DNA of 64,000 nt from Rhodoferax sp. TH121 (lineage in GTDB: Bacteria > Pseudomonadota > Gammaproteobacteria > Burkholderiales > Burkholderiaceae_C), in NCBI RefSeq assembly GCF_002251855.1, contig NZ_NOXW01000022.1, positions 434,001 to 498,000 of the forward strand. Reading direction: 5' to 3'. The position numbers and the translations under genes are program-made. Every line of letters begins with the position of its first letter. Within the stretch, counting starts at the first letter, position 1. The notes under the pieces were generated by a model that was given only the letters and a program-made list of their open reading frames with translations, had not been told where the DNA came from and did not search any database. This document shows, one piece after another, positions 15,645 through 25,211 of the stretch.

Positions 15645-16787
15645 TTGAAGGTTTTATTCGTCTTCGGGACCCGCCCAGAGGCCATTAAGATGGCGCCTCT
15701 GGTCATCGCTTTGCAGAAAAATGTGCAATTTGAAGTTCGTGTGTGTGTCACTGGACAGCATCGTGAGATGCTTGACCAAGTATTGAATTTATTTGCAATA
15801 AATCCGTGCTTTGATTTGAAGGTAATGAAGACGGGGCAAGATCTGACGGATATTACTGTTTCCATATTGATTGGCTTGAAGGGGGTGCTATCGCAGTACA
15901 AACCAGATGTCGTTCTTGTTCATGGTGACACGGCAACCACCTTTGCTGCATCTTTGGCGGCGTACTATCAGCAAATTCCGGTCGGGCATGTTGAGGCGGG
16001 ACTGCGTACTGGGGATTTGTACTCCCCTTGGCCTGAAGAGGCTAATAGAAAACTGACAGGTGTGCTGTCAAATCTGCACTTCGCCCCGACGGAGGTTTCG
16101 CGGCAGAATCTACTACGTGAAGGTGTCCCGGCAGAGTGTATTTTTGTTACGGGTAACACGGTTATCGATGCATTGTTGGAGGTGGTTGCCCGATTAGAGC
16201 AAGATGAGGTGATGCTGAAAGAGTTGGGTGCGAAGTTCTCTTTTTTGCGGGACAGTGCCCGCGTGGTGCTAGTGACCGGGCACCGACGAGAGAGCTTTGG
16301 CGGAGGTTTCGAGCGCATTTGCCAGGCGCTGGCGCGAACAGCATCTGCTTTTCCAGATGTTGATTTCGTCTATCCCGTGCACCTCAATCCCAATGTGCGT
16401 GAACCTGTAAATCGTTTGCTTGCAAATATCGACAATGTTCACCTGATCGAGCCCTTGGACTACCTGCCCTTCGTGTACCTTATGAGCCGATCTTTCATTA
16501 TTTTGACGGATTCAGGCGGTATCCAGGAAGAAGCACCCTCGTTGGGAAAACCGGTGCTTGTAATGCGTGATACGACGGAGCGTCCAGAGGCTGTTCAAGC
16601 GGGCACAGTCAAGTTGGTCGGGACCGATGTGGATGTAATTGTGGGCTCTGTCGCAGAATTGCTGACCGATTCGGATGCTTACCTACGCATGAGCGTTGCT
16701 CACAATCCCTATGGTGATGGATCCGCCTGCCAGAGAATTATTGATGCCCTGTTGCAGCATTCTGCGAATCGCACGGCTAATCACTGA
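15645..16787 (+). CDS. wecB: UDP-N-acetylglucosamine 2-epimerase (WecB type)
   Basis: A 380-residue cytosolic enzyme that interconverts UDP-GlcNAc and UDP-ManNAc. Family motifs are [13 protein letters not shown] near the start, [38 protein letters not shown] and [21 protein letters not shown]. It starts at TTG 15645, supported by AGGTGA 7 bases upstream; no in-frame ATG fits. It opens the polysaccharide locus and is followed within 25 bases by the ManNAc dehydrogenase, so the pair gives UDP-ManNAcA. The motif style is WecB, not the WbpI type that epimerises UDP-GlcNAc3NAcA. Confidence 0.94.
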   Translation: MKVLFVFGTRPEAIKMAPLVIALQKNVQFEVRVCVTGQHREMLDQVLNLFAINPCFDLKVMKTGQDLTDITVSILIGLKGVLSQYKPDVVLVHGDTATTFAASLAAYYQQIPVGHVEAGLRTGDLYSPWPEEANRKLTGVLSNLHFAPTEVSRQNLLREGVPAECIFVTGNTVIDALLEVVARLEQDEVMLKELGAKFSFLRDSARVVLVTGHRRESFGGGFERICQALARTASAFPDVDFVYPVHLNPNVREPVNRLLANIDNVHLIEPLDYLPFVYLMSRSFIILTDSGGIQEEAPSLGKPVLVMRDTTERPEAVQAGTVKLVGTDVDVIVGSVAELLTDSDAYLRMSVAHNPYGDGSACQRIIDALLQHSANRTANH

Positions 16788-16811
16788 GAAAAGTTTGCGA
16801 GTGTGCGAATC

Positions 16812-18074
16812 ATGAGTTTTGAAACAATTTCCATTATTGGTTTGGGTTATATAGGCTTGCCCACAGCAGCGGTTATTGCCAGCCGGAAGAGGCAGGTAAT
16901 TGGAGTCGACGTAAATCAGAGAGCGGTCGATACTGTTAATCGCGGCCAGGTTCACATTGTGGAACCTGAATTGGATGTTGTCGTACTCGCCGCAGTCTCA
17001 GGTGGCTATTTGCGTGCGACTACAAAACCAGAGCCTGCGGATGCTTTTTTGATCGCAGTACCTACGCCTTTTAAAGAAGAGTACCAGCCTGACCTCGACT
17101 ACATTGAGTCCGCCAGCAGGGCGATTGCGCCTGTCCTCAAGAGGGGCGACTTGGTGATTCTTGAGTCTACTTCGCCGGTTGGCGCGACGGAACAGATGGC
17201 TGAGTGGCTGGCGCAAGCGCGACCAGATCTGACCTTCCCCCAGTCCCATGGGGAGGCTTCAGATATCCGCGTGGCGCATTGTCCGGAGCGCGTGTTGCCC
17301 GGGCATGTGCTACGAGAGCTGGTGCAGAATGACCGGGTCATCGGGGGCATGACGCCCAAATGCTCCGAGGTCGCGGCGAGCTTGTACAAAACCTTTGTCG
17401 AAGGGGCCTGCGTCATTACCGACGCTCGGACTGCCGAGATGTGTAAGCTTACGGAGAACAGCTTTCGGGACGTAAACATCGCTTTCGCCAATGAGCTTTC
17501 CATCATATGCGACAAGCTCGGAATTAATGTCTGGGAGCTTATTCGGCTTGCCAACCGTCATCCGCGCGTCAATATCCTTCAGCCAGGGCCTGGTGTAGGG
17601 GGGCATTGCATCGCAGTGGATCCCTGGTTTATCGTAAGCAAGACGCCGAATGAGGCGCGACTGATTCGAGCGGCGCGGGGTGTGAACGATAGCAAGCCCG
17701 CTTGGGTTCTGGACAAGGTCAAGGGCGCCATCGCTGCGTACTTGCAGGCGCAGCCGGGGAAGACGGCGCGCGATGTGACGATCGCGTGCTTCGGGCTGGC
17801 GTTCAAGCCAGACATTGACGATCTGCGCGAGAGTCCGGCTCTTGAAATCACTCGTAGCCTAGCATTGAATCACCCAGGTAGCGTATGGGCGGTCGAGCCG
17901 CATATTGATGCGCTGCCAGAGTCTTTGGAGCATTGCAAACTGAAGTCGCTGGATGAGGCTCTTGCGAAGGCTGACATCTTCCTTTTGTTGGTGGACCATA
18001 AGGCTTTCAAGGAGGTGGCAGCTGAACGGTTTAGGCGGGCTGCTTTCGTGGACACGAGAGGTATTTGGGCGTGA
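16812..18074 (+). CDS. wecC: UDP-N-acetyl-D-mannosamine dehydrogenase (WecC type)
   Basis: A 420-residue NAD-dependent enzyme that oxidises C6 of UDP-ManNAc to the uronic acid. The N-terminal Rossmann motif is GLGYIGLPTA (about residues 9-18). The catalytic cysteine lies in GVGGHCIAVDPWF. ESTSPVGATEQMA and KLTENSFRDVNIAFANEL are diagnostic of WecC. ATG 16812 is preferred over a GTG three codons upstream because the protein then starts at the usual MSFETISIIGLGYI position. It ends in a 4-base GTGA overlap with the next gene, implying coupled translation. Confidence 0.93.
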   Translation: MSFETISIIGLGYIGLPTAAVIASRKRQVIGVDVNQRAVDTVNRGQVHIVEPELDVVVLAAVSGGYLRATTKPEPADAFLIAVPTPFKEEYQPDLDYIESASRAIAPVLKRGDLVILESTSPVGATEQMAEWLAQARPDLTFPQSHGEASDIRVAHCPERVLPGHVLRELVQNDRVIGGMTPKCSEVAASLYKTFVEGACVITDARTAEMCKLTENSFRDVNIAFANELSIICDKLGINVWELIRLANRHPRVNILQPGPGVGGHCIAVDPWFIVSKTPNEARLIRAARGVNDSKPAWVLDKVKGAIAAYLQAQPGKTARDVTIACFGLAFKPDIDDLRESPALEITRSLALNHPGSVWAVEPHIDALPESLEHCKLKSLDEALAKADIFLLLVDHKAFKEVAAERFRRAAFVDTRGIWA

Positions 18075-19372
18075 CGATAAGCATTGACACGGCGAAAATC
18101 GCTGTCATTGGTCTGGGCTATGTCGGTTTGCCGTTGGCAGTGGAGTTTGGCAAACGGCGGTCTGTGCTGGGTTTCGATATCAATGCGGCGCGTATCGCCG
18201 AGCTGCAGGCGGGCCGCGACAGTACCCTGGAGGTGGCCTCGGAAGATCTTGGACGGTCCGCCCATCTGCGCTACACGTCCAAACTAGAGGACTTGCGAGC
18301 TTGCGAGGTCTTCATCGTCACGGTGCCCACGCCCGTGGACCCGGCCAACCGGCCCGACATGGCGCCGCTGGTGAAAGCTAGCGAAGCTGTCGGCAAGGTG
18401 CTGTCTGTTGGTGCTGTGGTGATCTACGAATCGACGGTGTATCCTGGGGCCACCGAGGAAGTCTGTGTGCCTGTGCTGGAGAAGTTCTCCGGACTTAAGT
18501 TCAACCGAGATTTCTATTGCGGCTACAGCCCCGAGCGCATTAACCCCGGCGACAAGGTCAACACCCTGACCAAGATCAAGAAAATCACCAGCGGGAGCAC
18601 GCCCGCAGTGGCCGACGCCGTGGATGCCCTTTATCGCAGCATCATCACGGTCGGCACGCATAAAGCCAGCAGCATCAAAGTGGCTGAAGCCGCTAAAGTG
18701 ATCGAGAACACGCAGCGCGACCTGAACATCGCCCTCATCAATGAGCTGTCGGTCATCTTTGCACGTCTGGGCATCGACACGCTGGACGTGCTCGAGGCCG
18801 CCGGTAGTAAGTGGAATTTTCTTCCTTTCAGGCCGGGACTTGTGGGGGGGCATTGCATCGGTGTCGACCCCTACTACCTTACGCACAAGGCTGAGGAGGT
18901 GGGTTATCACCCGCAGGTCATACTGGCAGGGCGCCGTATCAACGACAACATGGCGCGCTACGTGGCGCGCAATACCATTAAGCTAATGCTGCAGAATGGC
19001 ATGGATGTGCCGCGCTGCCGCGTGGGCGTGCTCGGTGTGACCTTCAAGGAAAACTGTCCAGACATACGTAATAGCAAGGTGGTCGACTTGGTGCGTGAGT
19101 TGCAGGGCTGGGGTGTGGAGGTCCTTGTGGCCGACACCTGGGCCAGCGCTAAGGAAGTCGAGCACGAGTACGGGCTCAAGCTAGGTGTTATCGACGTGGC
19201 CCATCCGGTGGATGCGCTGGTGGTTGCTGTCGGCCATAACGAATACCGGCGAGCTCAGCTGAAGGATCTGCGTGCCTTGTGCCGCGGCGACCAGCCCGTG
19301 CTGGCCGATGTGAAAAGTCTCTACGACCGCCATGCCGCGGCGTCCGCTGGTTTTACCGTGTTTCGACTGTGA
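18071..19372 (+). CDS. wbpA: UDP-GlcNAc 6-dehydrogenase (WbpA/TviB family)
   Basis: A 433-residue nucleotide-sugar dehydrogenase. It has GLGYVGLPLA at the NAD site, ESTVYPGATEE, and the active-site cysteine in GLVGGHCIGVDPYYL. SPERINPGDK and VKVAEAAKVIENTQRDLNIALINEL-like segments place it with WbpA/TviB rather than with UDP-glucose dehydrogenase. With the following wbpB, wbpD and wbpE genes it would start the route to a 2,3-diacetamido uronic acid. GTG 18071 overlaps the wecC stop as GTGA; the TTG two codons earlier is less likely. Confidence 0.9.
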   Translation: MTISIDTAKIAVIGLGYVGLPLAVEFGKRRSVLGFDINAARIAELQAGRDSTLEVASEDLGRSAHLRYTSKLEDLRACEVFIVTVPTPVDPANRPDMAPLVKASEAVGKVLSVGAVVIYESTVYPGATEEVCVPVLEKFSGLKFNRDFYCGYSPERINPGDKVNTLTKIKKITSGSTPAVADAVDALYRSIITVGTHKASSIKVAEAAKVIENTQRDLNIALINELSVIFARLGIDTLDVLEAAGSKWNFLPFRPGLVGGHCIGVDPYYLTHKAEEVGYHPQVILAGRRINDNMARYVARNTIKLMLQNGMDVPRCRVGVLGVTFKENCPDIRNSKVVDLVRELQGWGVEVLVADTWASAKEVEHEYGLKLGVIDVAHPVDALVVAVGHNEYRRAQLKDLRALCRGDQPVLADVKSLYDRHAAASAGFTVFRL

Positions 19373-20439
19373 GTGCCACTGTGAGCCATGCCCCGATAAC
19401 CAACCGCAAGATTCGTTTTGCCCTAGTGGGCTGTGGCCGGATCTCGAAAAACCATTTCGACTCGATTCGCCAACACGCCGCCCATGCCGAGCTGGTGGAT
19501 GTTTGCGACAACGATCCTGTCGCGTTGCAGAAGGCGGTGCAATTCACAGGCGCCGCTGGGCACGTTGATCTGAGGACTATGTTGCAGACGACCTCTGCCG
19601 ACTGCGTGATTCTGACCACGCCCAGTGGCATTCATCCGCAGCAGGCGGTGGAGGTGGCGCGCTCGGGCCGCCATGTGCTCAGCGAGAAGCCCATGGCCAC
19701 CAAGTGGGAGGACGGCCTGCGCATGGTGCGCGTCTGCGAAGAAGCCGGTGTGCGTCTCTTCGTCGTCAAGCAAAACCGGAAGAATGCAACCTTACAGCTG
19801 CTCAAGCAGGCCGTGAGCCAGAGGCGCTTCGGCCAAATTTATATGGTGACGCTCAACGTCTTTTGGCAGCGGCCCCAAGCGGGCTACTACGACCAAGCCA
19901 AATGGCGGGGCAGTTGGGAGCTGGATGGCGGCGCGTTCATGAACCAGGCTAGCCACTACGTGGATTTGTTGGAGTGGTTGATCGGCCCCATCGATACTTT
20001 GCACGCTTATACGGCCACGCTGGCGCGCGACATTGAGGCGGAAGATAGCGGCGTACTCAGCGTGCGTTGGCGCAACGGTGCTCTCGGTTCGCTCAATTGC
20101 ACCATGCTGACCTATCCCAAGAATCTGGAAGGCTCCATTACAATTCTCGGCGAGAAGGGGACGGTGCGCGTAGGTGGTGTAGCCGTCAATGAAATACAGG
20201 AGTGGCAGTTCGCCGACACCCGCCCAGAAGACGAACAGATTAAGTTTGCCAGCTACGAGACCACCAGCGTCTACGGTTTCGGCCACCCCCTGTACTACGA
20301 TAACGTCATCAAGACCCTGCGTGGCGAAGCCGAGCCTGATGTGGACGGTCGCGAGGGCTTGAAGTCATTGGAAGTACTCATTGCAGCCTACCGTTCTGCG
20401 CGGGATGGAGTGCGCGTGGGTTTGCCGCTAGAACTGTGA
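19369..20439 (+). CDS. wbpB: UDP-N-acetyl-2-amino-2-deoxyglucuronate 3-dehydrogenase (WbpB/WlbA, Gfo/Idh/MocA family)
   Basis: A 356-residue NAD-dependent oxidoreductase that oxidises C3 of UDP-GlcNAcA before transamination by WbpE. The Rossmann segment is [17 protein letters not shown], and the family EKP motif occurs in [14 protein letters not shown]. The C-terminal domain has [18 protein letters not shown], where the active-site His lies. The GTG at 19369 forms a GTGA overlap with wbpA; a second GTG at 19381 is possible. Its place between wbpA and wbpD/wbpE is the main support for the specific substrate. Confidence 0.88.
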   Translation: MSATVSHAPITNRKIRFALVGCGRISKNHFDSIRQHAAHAELVDVCDNDPVALQKAVQFTGAAGHVDLRTMLQTTSADCVILTTPSGIHPQQAVEVARSGRHVLSEKPMATKWEDGLRMVRVCEEAGVRLFVVKQNRKNATLQLLKQAVSQRRFGQIYMVTLNVFWQRPQAGYYDQAKWRGSWELDGGAFMNQASHYVDLLEWLIGPIDTLHAYTATLARDIEAEDSGVLSVRWRNGALGSLNCTMLTYPKNLEGSITILGEKGTVRVGGVAVNEIQEWQFADTRPEDEQIKFASYETTSVYGFGHPLYYDNVIKTLRGEAEPDVDGREGLKSLEVLIAAYRSARDGVRVGLPLEL

Positions 20440-21023
20440 TGCGCACAAACTATACCGTTCATCCAACGGCCATCGTCGACGCAGGAGCGCAGATCGGCGA
20501 AGGGAGCTACATCTGGCATTGGGTGCATATCAGCGCCGGCGCACGCATAGGTCGGGCCTGCTCTTTTGGGCAAAACGTATTTATTGGTAATGACGTGCTC
20601 ATCGGCGACAACGTCAAAGTGCAAAACAATGTAAGCGTTTACGATGCAGTGACCCTGGAAGACGACGTTTTCTGCGGCCCCAGTATGGTATTTACCAATG
20701 TCTACAACCCGCGCAGCGCCGTGACCCGCAAGGACGAGTACCGGCGGACCCTTATCCGGCGAGGTGCAACGTTGGGTGCCAATTCGACCATCGTTTGTGG
20801 TGTGACGATCGGCGAGTATGCCTTTGTCGGTGCCGGCGCCGTGGTGGTTCACGATGTCCCTGACTATGCCTTGATGGTGGGTGTGCCTGCGCATCATATC
20901 GGTTGGATGAGCCAGCATGGTGAGCGATTGAATCTGCCGCTGAGTGGCAACGCCGAAGCTGTCTGCGAGCAGACTGGCGCGAGCTATGAGTTACGTGACG
21001 GCCGCTGTCGTCTCATGGTCTGA
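20439..21023 (+). CDS. wbpD: UDP-2-acetamido-3-amino-glucuronate N-acetyltransferase (WbpD/WlbB)
   Basis: A 194-residue left-handed beta-helix acetyltransferase. Hexapeptide repeats are dense from residue 10 to 125 ([22 protein letters not shown], then [17 protein letters not shown]). The loop [13 protein letters not shown] and the end [23 protein letters not shown] are typical of WbpD/WlbB. It adds acetyl to the 3-amino group made by WbpE. The ATG shares one base with the wbpB stop (TGATG). Confidence 0.9.
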   Translation: MRTNYTVHPTAIVDAGAQIGEGSYIWHWVHISAGARIGRACSFGQNVFIGNDVLIGDNVKVQNNVSVYDAVTLEDDVFCGPSMVFTNVYNPRSAVTRKDEYRRTLIRRGATLGANSTIVCGVTIGEYAFVGAGAVVVHDVPDYALMVGVPAHHIGWMSQHGERLNLPLSGNAEAVCEQTGASYELRDGRCRLMV

Positions 21024-21041
21024 GGACGGGCAAGAGATATT

Positions 21042-22136
21042 ATGGAATTCATCGACCTCAAGAGCCAGTATCAGCGGCTCAAGCCTCAGATAGACGCAGG
21101 TATTCAGCGCGTTCTGGACCATGGCCAATACATCCTAGGCCCCGAAGTGGCCGAGCTAGAAGCGAAGCTAGTCGCCTACACAGGTGCCAAGTACTGCATC
21201 AGCGTGGCCAATGGCACGGACGCCCTGCAGATCGCGCTGATGGCGTTGGGCTTGGGCCCGGGCGATGAGGTCATTACCCCAGGCTTCACCTATATCGCCA
21301 CGGCCGAGACGGTAGCCCTGCTACGAGCCAAGCCTGTTTATGTGGACATCGACGCCCGCACGTACAACCTTGATCCGGCTCTGCTGGAGGCGGCAATCAC
21401 ACCGCGCACAAAGGCAATTATTCCAGTCAATCTGTACGGTCAGTGCGCTGACTTCGACGTCATCAACTCCATCGCAGATAAATACGGCATCCCAGTCATC
21501 GAAGACGCAGCGCAAAGCTTTGGCGCCAGCTACAAGGGGCGCAAGAGCTGCAATTTGAGCAAAATCGCTTGCGCAAGTTTCTTCCCTACCAAGCCCTTGG
21601 GTTGCTATGGCGACGGTGGAGCCGTCTTTACCAGCGACGAGGCGATGGCCAATGTCATCCGTCAGATCGCGCGACACGGGCAGGAGCGGCGCTACCACCA
21701 TGTGCGGGTGGGGGTGAACAGCCGTCTGGATACCCTGCAGGCCGCGATCTTGCTGCCCAAGCTGGCGGTGCTAGACGAGGAGCTTGAACAGCGCCAGCAT
21801 GTCGCAGCCCGTTACAACCGACTGCTAGGAGAGGTTGGACTGAAAACTGCGCCGGTGATCGAATCCCACTGCGTGAGCGCTTGGGCACAGTACACCATCC
21901 AGGTAACTGGACGCGATTGCGTGCAGAAACATTTGAGTCATGTAGGGGTGCCGACGACAGTGCACTACCCAATACCATTGAACGGACAACCGGCCGTGGC
22001 TGATGCCCAGGCTCGCCTTCCCGTGGGGGATGCGGTCGCGCAGCGGGTGCTCAGCCTGCCCATGAGCCCGTATTTGACCGAGATGGATCAGTCCCGAGTG
22101 GCAGTCGCGCTCAAAGATGCTGGTGCGGCCGGATGA
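21042..22136 (+). CDS. wbpE: UDP-3-keto-GlcNAcA 3-aminotransferase (WbpE/WlbC, DegT family)
   Basis: A 364-residue PLP enzyme that transfers an amino group from glutamate to the 3-keto sugar. The Schiff-base lysine is K184 in FFPTKPLGCYGDGGA. ANGTDALQIALMALGLGPGDEVITPGFTYIATAE, read as two consecutive motifs, is the DegT signature, and the opening MEFIDLKSQYQRLKPQID is nearly invariant in WbpE proteins. It follows wbpD by 18 bases. With wbpA, wbpB and wbpD it completes the route to UDP-GlcNAc3NAcA; no WbpI-type epimerase is in the window. Confidence 0.92.
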   Translation: MEFIDLKSQYQRLKPQIDAGIQRVLDHGQYILGPEVAELEAKLVAYTGAKYCISVANGTDALQIALMALGLGPGDEVITPGFTYIATAETVALLRAKPVYVDIDARTYNLDPALLEAAITPRTKAIIPVNLYGQCADFDVINSIADKYGIPVIEDAAQSFGASYKGRKSCNLSKIACASFFPTKPLGCYGDGGAVFTSDEAMANVIRQIARHGQERRYHHVRVGVNSRLDTLQAAILLPKLAVLDEELEQRQHVAARYNRLLGEVGLKTAPVIESHCVSAWAQYTIQVTGRDCVQKHLSHVGVPTTVHYPIPLNGQPAVADAQARLPVGDAVAQRVLSLPMSPYLTEMDQSRVAVALKDAGAAG

Positions 22137-22143
22137 AGGTCTG

Positions 22144-25100
22144 GTGTCCGCTTTGAACAGTACTCAAGTTATTATTTTGGGGGCTGGCAAGCCCTTCTCG
22201 GGTGAGCGCCCGTCGGCACTGGTCGAAGCACCCTGGTCTAGCCGCCGCGTGCTGGACTGGGTGCTTGACGCCTTCGCTGCACTGGATAAAGTTGAGTTCC
22301 ATTTCGTGGGGGGGTACCGGCTCGAAGAGGTGGTGGCGCGCTATCCCAACATCTATTTCTCGGTCAATCCTGACTGGAAGCGCAGCGGAGCAGTGGGCTC
22401 TCTGCTGTCGGCGCCGTTGGACGCAGCTCGCACTACTTACGTCTGCTACGCGGACACTGTGTTTTCCCCGGAAGTGGTGTCGGCGCTCGAGGCCACTGCC
22501 GCCGATATCGCGCTGTGCATCGACAGGCAATGGCGGGTCCGCTATGAAGGCCGCTCGGCCGAAGATCTGGCGCGGGCCGAAAAGATCGCCTTGCGCCTGG
22601 ATGGACCCATGCAACTCGGGCGACGGATAGATCCGGCCGTTGCGGACGGCGAGCTGGTCGGTGTGTTCCGTTTTTCGGCGCGCGCCATCACTGCAGTTAA
22701 GGAACTGGGGCGAGAGCTGGCAGGTGTCGACTTCGGCCGCAGTGACATGCCGCACCTCATCAGCCTGCTTGCGTCGCGCGGCCTTAGCGTTGCTATGGTC
22801 GAGAACCCTGGGCGCTGGGCCGAGCTGAACGCGCCGCAGGATTTAGCGCGTTTTGTCTTGGGCACCAAGGCGGAGACGTTGGAGCGCCTGCGCCCTCTGG
22901 TGCAGGCAAGTCGCATCGGCGAGCAGATCCGTTTCACAGCTCAAGAGTGGCGCTGCGAAGGCGCTGCCGTCATTGCCGCGATCCAGCAGAAATTCGGCGC
23001 GACTTCAGTCGTAGTGCGCAGCAGTGCGCAGACCGAGGACAGCTGGCTATCATCCAATGCGGGCGGCTATGAAAGTGTTCTCAATGTGCCGACCCAAGAC
23101 ACGGCGGGTATCACGGAGGCTGTTGCCCGCGTTATCGCCAGCTACGGTCGTGGCGACCCGCAAGATCAGGTGCTAGTGCAAGCTATGCTGCGTGGCGTGC
23201 TGCTAAGCGGTGTCGCCTTCACGCGCACGCTGACCCATGGGGCCCCCTACTACGTCATCAATTACGACGACAGCAGCTCGCGCACCGACAGCGTCACGTC
23301 CGGAGACGGCCAAAAACTGCGCACCTTGTTTATTCAGCGCAGCTTCCTCTCCGGCCTACACCGACTCGACCCGCGCATTGCACCAGTTCTCGATGCCATC
23401 GTGGAGCTGGAAGAGCTTGTGGGGCACACCTCTTTGGACATCGAGTTCGCTCTGGACTGCGACGGCATTGTGCATATCCTGCAGCTGCGTCCTATCGCTG
23501 TGCACCATGGTCTGTCGACTGTCTCGGATGAGCACGTCAAATTGGCGCTGGCGCAGTCAGCCGTGTGGTTCTCCGGCGCGCGCGAACGTGGCAGTCGCCT
23601 TCTGGGTGAGCTGACCTTGTTCGGCGTCATGAGCGACTGGAATCCGGCGGAGATTGTCGGAACCAAGCCGCGGCGCCTGGCCATGTCGCTATACCGTCAT
23701 CTAATTACCGACGAGGTCTGGGCCTCCCAGCGCGCCGAGTATGGCTACCGCGATGTGCGACCTTGTCCGCTCATCGTGAACTTCGCCGGTCATCCCTATG
23801 TGGACATCCGCGCCAGTTTCAACTCCTTCCTGCCAGCCGCTCTTGACGAAGGTATTGCGACCCGGCTGGTCGAGCACTATCTAGAGCGTCTGGCGCAGCG
23901 CCCGGAGCTGCACGACAAAGTCGAGTTCGAGGTGGCCTTCACGTGTCTGACATTCGACTTCGAGGAGCGAGCCCGCGAGCAGCTGGCACCTGCCGGTTTT
24001 TCCGATGCCGACATTGCTGCGCTGCGCTCGTCCTTGCGCGAAGTAACGCGCCAGGGGGTGGCGCGCGTCGAGTCGGACTATGCTGTGATAGCCGAGCTAG
24101 ACCGCCGTTATGAGAGGCTCCTGCAGCGGCGTTTGGCGCCGTTGGATCTGGCGTTCGAGCTGTTGGAGGATTGTCGCCGCTTCGGTACCCTGCCTTTTGC
24201 CCATCTGGCGCGCAGCGCCTTTGTGGCCGTCAGCCTGCTGCGTTCGCTCGAGCGAGTTGGCGTGACCACACGTAAGGACAGCAGCGCATTCTTGGCTTCA
24301 CTATCCTCCGTGACGCGCGCTTTTGAGCTAGACGGCGCGCGCGTGCACGCTGGCGAGCTGGGGCGCGATGCATTCACGGCGCGCTACGGCCATTTGCGTC
24401 CGGGAACTTACGAGATAACCTCGGACGCTTATGCGGACGATCCGCTGCGCTATCTTGAGCCGATGATCAAGCCGCATGCATCGGCAGGGCTCCCGTATGC
24501 ATGGTCGCACGATGCGCGTTTGCGAATCGAGGCGCTGCTGCGACAGTACGGGCTGGCGGTCGACGTCGATGCCTTCGAGCGCTTTCTGCGCCGCGCCATC
24601 GAGGGTCGGGAGTACGCAAAGTTCATGTTTAGCCGCAACCTCAGTGCTGGTCTGACAGCCTTGGCCACCGTAGGTGCGCATTACGGCCTGGATCGCGAAG
24701 CTGTTTCGCATCTAGACATCTCTGACCTGTACAAGCTGCGCGTTGGAGCGCATCCCATCGACGTGTCGGCTTGGCTTACGGCACGTGCGGAAGAGGGCGT
24801 TGCTGAGCACGAACTTACGAGGGCTATTGAGCTGCCGCCGTTGATCGCCGCGGCCGGCGATTTCGTATGCTTTGAGCGTCCCGCCAGCGAACCTAATTTC
24901 GTCAGCCAGGGGCGAGTCGCGGCCGAGGTGGCAGTGTTGGCCGATGGCGTGGCCAGCATCTCCGTCGAGCTGAGGGGCAAGGTAGTGGCTATTCCGCGAG
25001 CTGACCCCGGCTATGACTGGTTATTCGCGCACGGCATCGGTGGTTTGGTTACGCAGTATGGCGGCGCCAATTCGCATATGGCAATCCGCGCTGCCGAGCT

Positions 25101-25209
25101 CGGTTTGCCGGCAGCCATTGGCGTGGGTGAGGCCTTGTTCGAGCGCTTGGCAGCGGCCCGGCTCGTCGTGCTGGACTGTGCGGTACGCAGAATCGAGATA
25201 CAGGGTTGA
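22144..25209 (+). CDS. Fusion of a nucleotidyltransferase-like domain with an L-glutamine kinase-like (PEP synthase-like) protein
   Basis: A protein of about 1021 residues. Residues 1-240 resemble a sugar-nucleotide transferase (VIILGAGKPFSGERPS, VCYADTVFSPE, WAELNAPQDLARF), but the catalytic PKCL-type Lys is replaced in PSALVE. Residues 280-470 are a PPDK/PEP-synthase ATP-grasp domain (VVVRSSAQTEDSW, GGYESVLNV). The C-terminus holds the swivelling phosphohistidine domain, GGANSHMAIRAAELGLPAAIG, with the His near residue 978. This architecture, next to a class I amidotransferase and a cytidylyltransferase, parallels Campylobacter Cj1418, which phosphorylates the amide nitrogen of glutamine. 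The GTG start follows GAAGG; an ATG at 22117 would overlap wbpE. The exact reaction is inferred from context. Confidence 0.75.
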   Translation: MSALNSTQVIILGAGKPFSGERPSALVEAPWSSRRVLDWVLDAFAALDKVEFHFVGGYRLEEVVARYPNIYFSVNPDWKRSGAVGSLLSAPLDAARTTYVCYADTVFSPEVVSALEATAADIALCIDRQWRVRYEGRSAEDLARAEKIALRLDGPMQLGRRIDPAVADGELVGVFRFSARAITAVKELGRELAGVDFGRSDMPHLISLLASRGLSVAMVENPGRWAELNAPQDLARFVLGTKAETLERLRPLVQASRIGEQIRFTAQEWRCEGAAVIAAIQQKFGATSVVVRSSAQTEDSWLSSNAGGYESVLNVPTQDTAGITEAVARVIASYGRGDPQDQVLVQAMLRGVLLSGVAFTRTLTHGAPYYVINYDDSSSRTDSVTSGDGQKLRTLFIQRSFLSGLHRLDPRIAPVLDAIVELEELVGHTSLDIEFALDCDGIVHILQLRPIAVHHGLSTVSDEHVKLALAQSAVWFSGARERGSRLLGELTLFGVMSDWNPAEIVGTKPRRLAMSLYRHLITDEVWASQRAEYGYRDVRPCPLIVNFAGHPYVDIRASFNSFLPAALDEGIATRLVEHYLERLAQRPELHDKVEFEVAFTCLTFDFEERAREQLAPAGFSDADIAALRSSLREVTRQGVARVESDYAVIAELDRRYERLLQRRLAPLDLAFELLEDCRRFGTLPFAHLARSAFVAVSLLRSLERVGVTTRKDSSAFLASLSSVTRAFELDGARVHAGELGRDAFTARYGHLRPGTYEITSDAYADDPLRYLEPMIKPHASAGLPYAWSHDARLRIEALLRQYGLAVDVDAFERFLRRAIEGREYAKFMFSRNLSAGLTALATVGAHYGLDREAVSHLDISDLYKLRVGAHPIDVSAWLTARAEEGVAEHELTRAIELPPLIAAAGDFVCFERPASEPNFVSQGRVAAEVAVLADGVASISVELRGKVVAIPRADPGYDWLFAHGIGGLVTQYGGANSHMAIRAAELGLPAAIGVGEALFERLAAARLVVLDCAVRRIEIQG

Positions 25210-25211
25210 TC

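Noticed and set aside
15645-16787. Reading the first epimerase as WbpI (UDP-GlcNAc3NAcA 2-epimerase)
   Set aside because: The motifs [12 protein letters not shown] and [18 protein letters not shown] are those of WecB, and wecC follows immediately.
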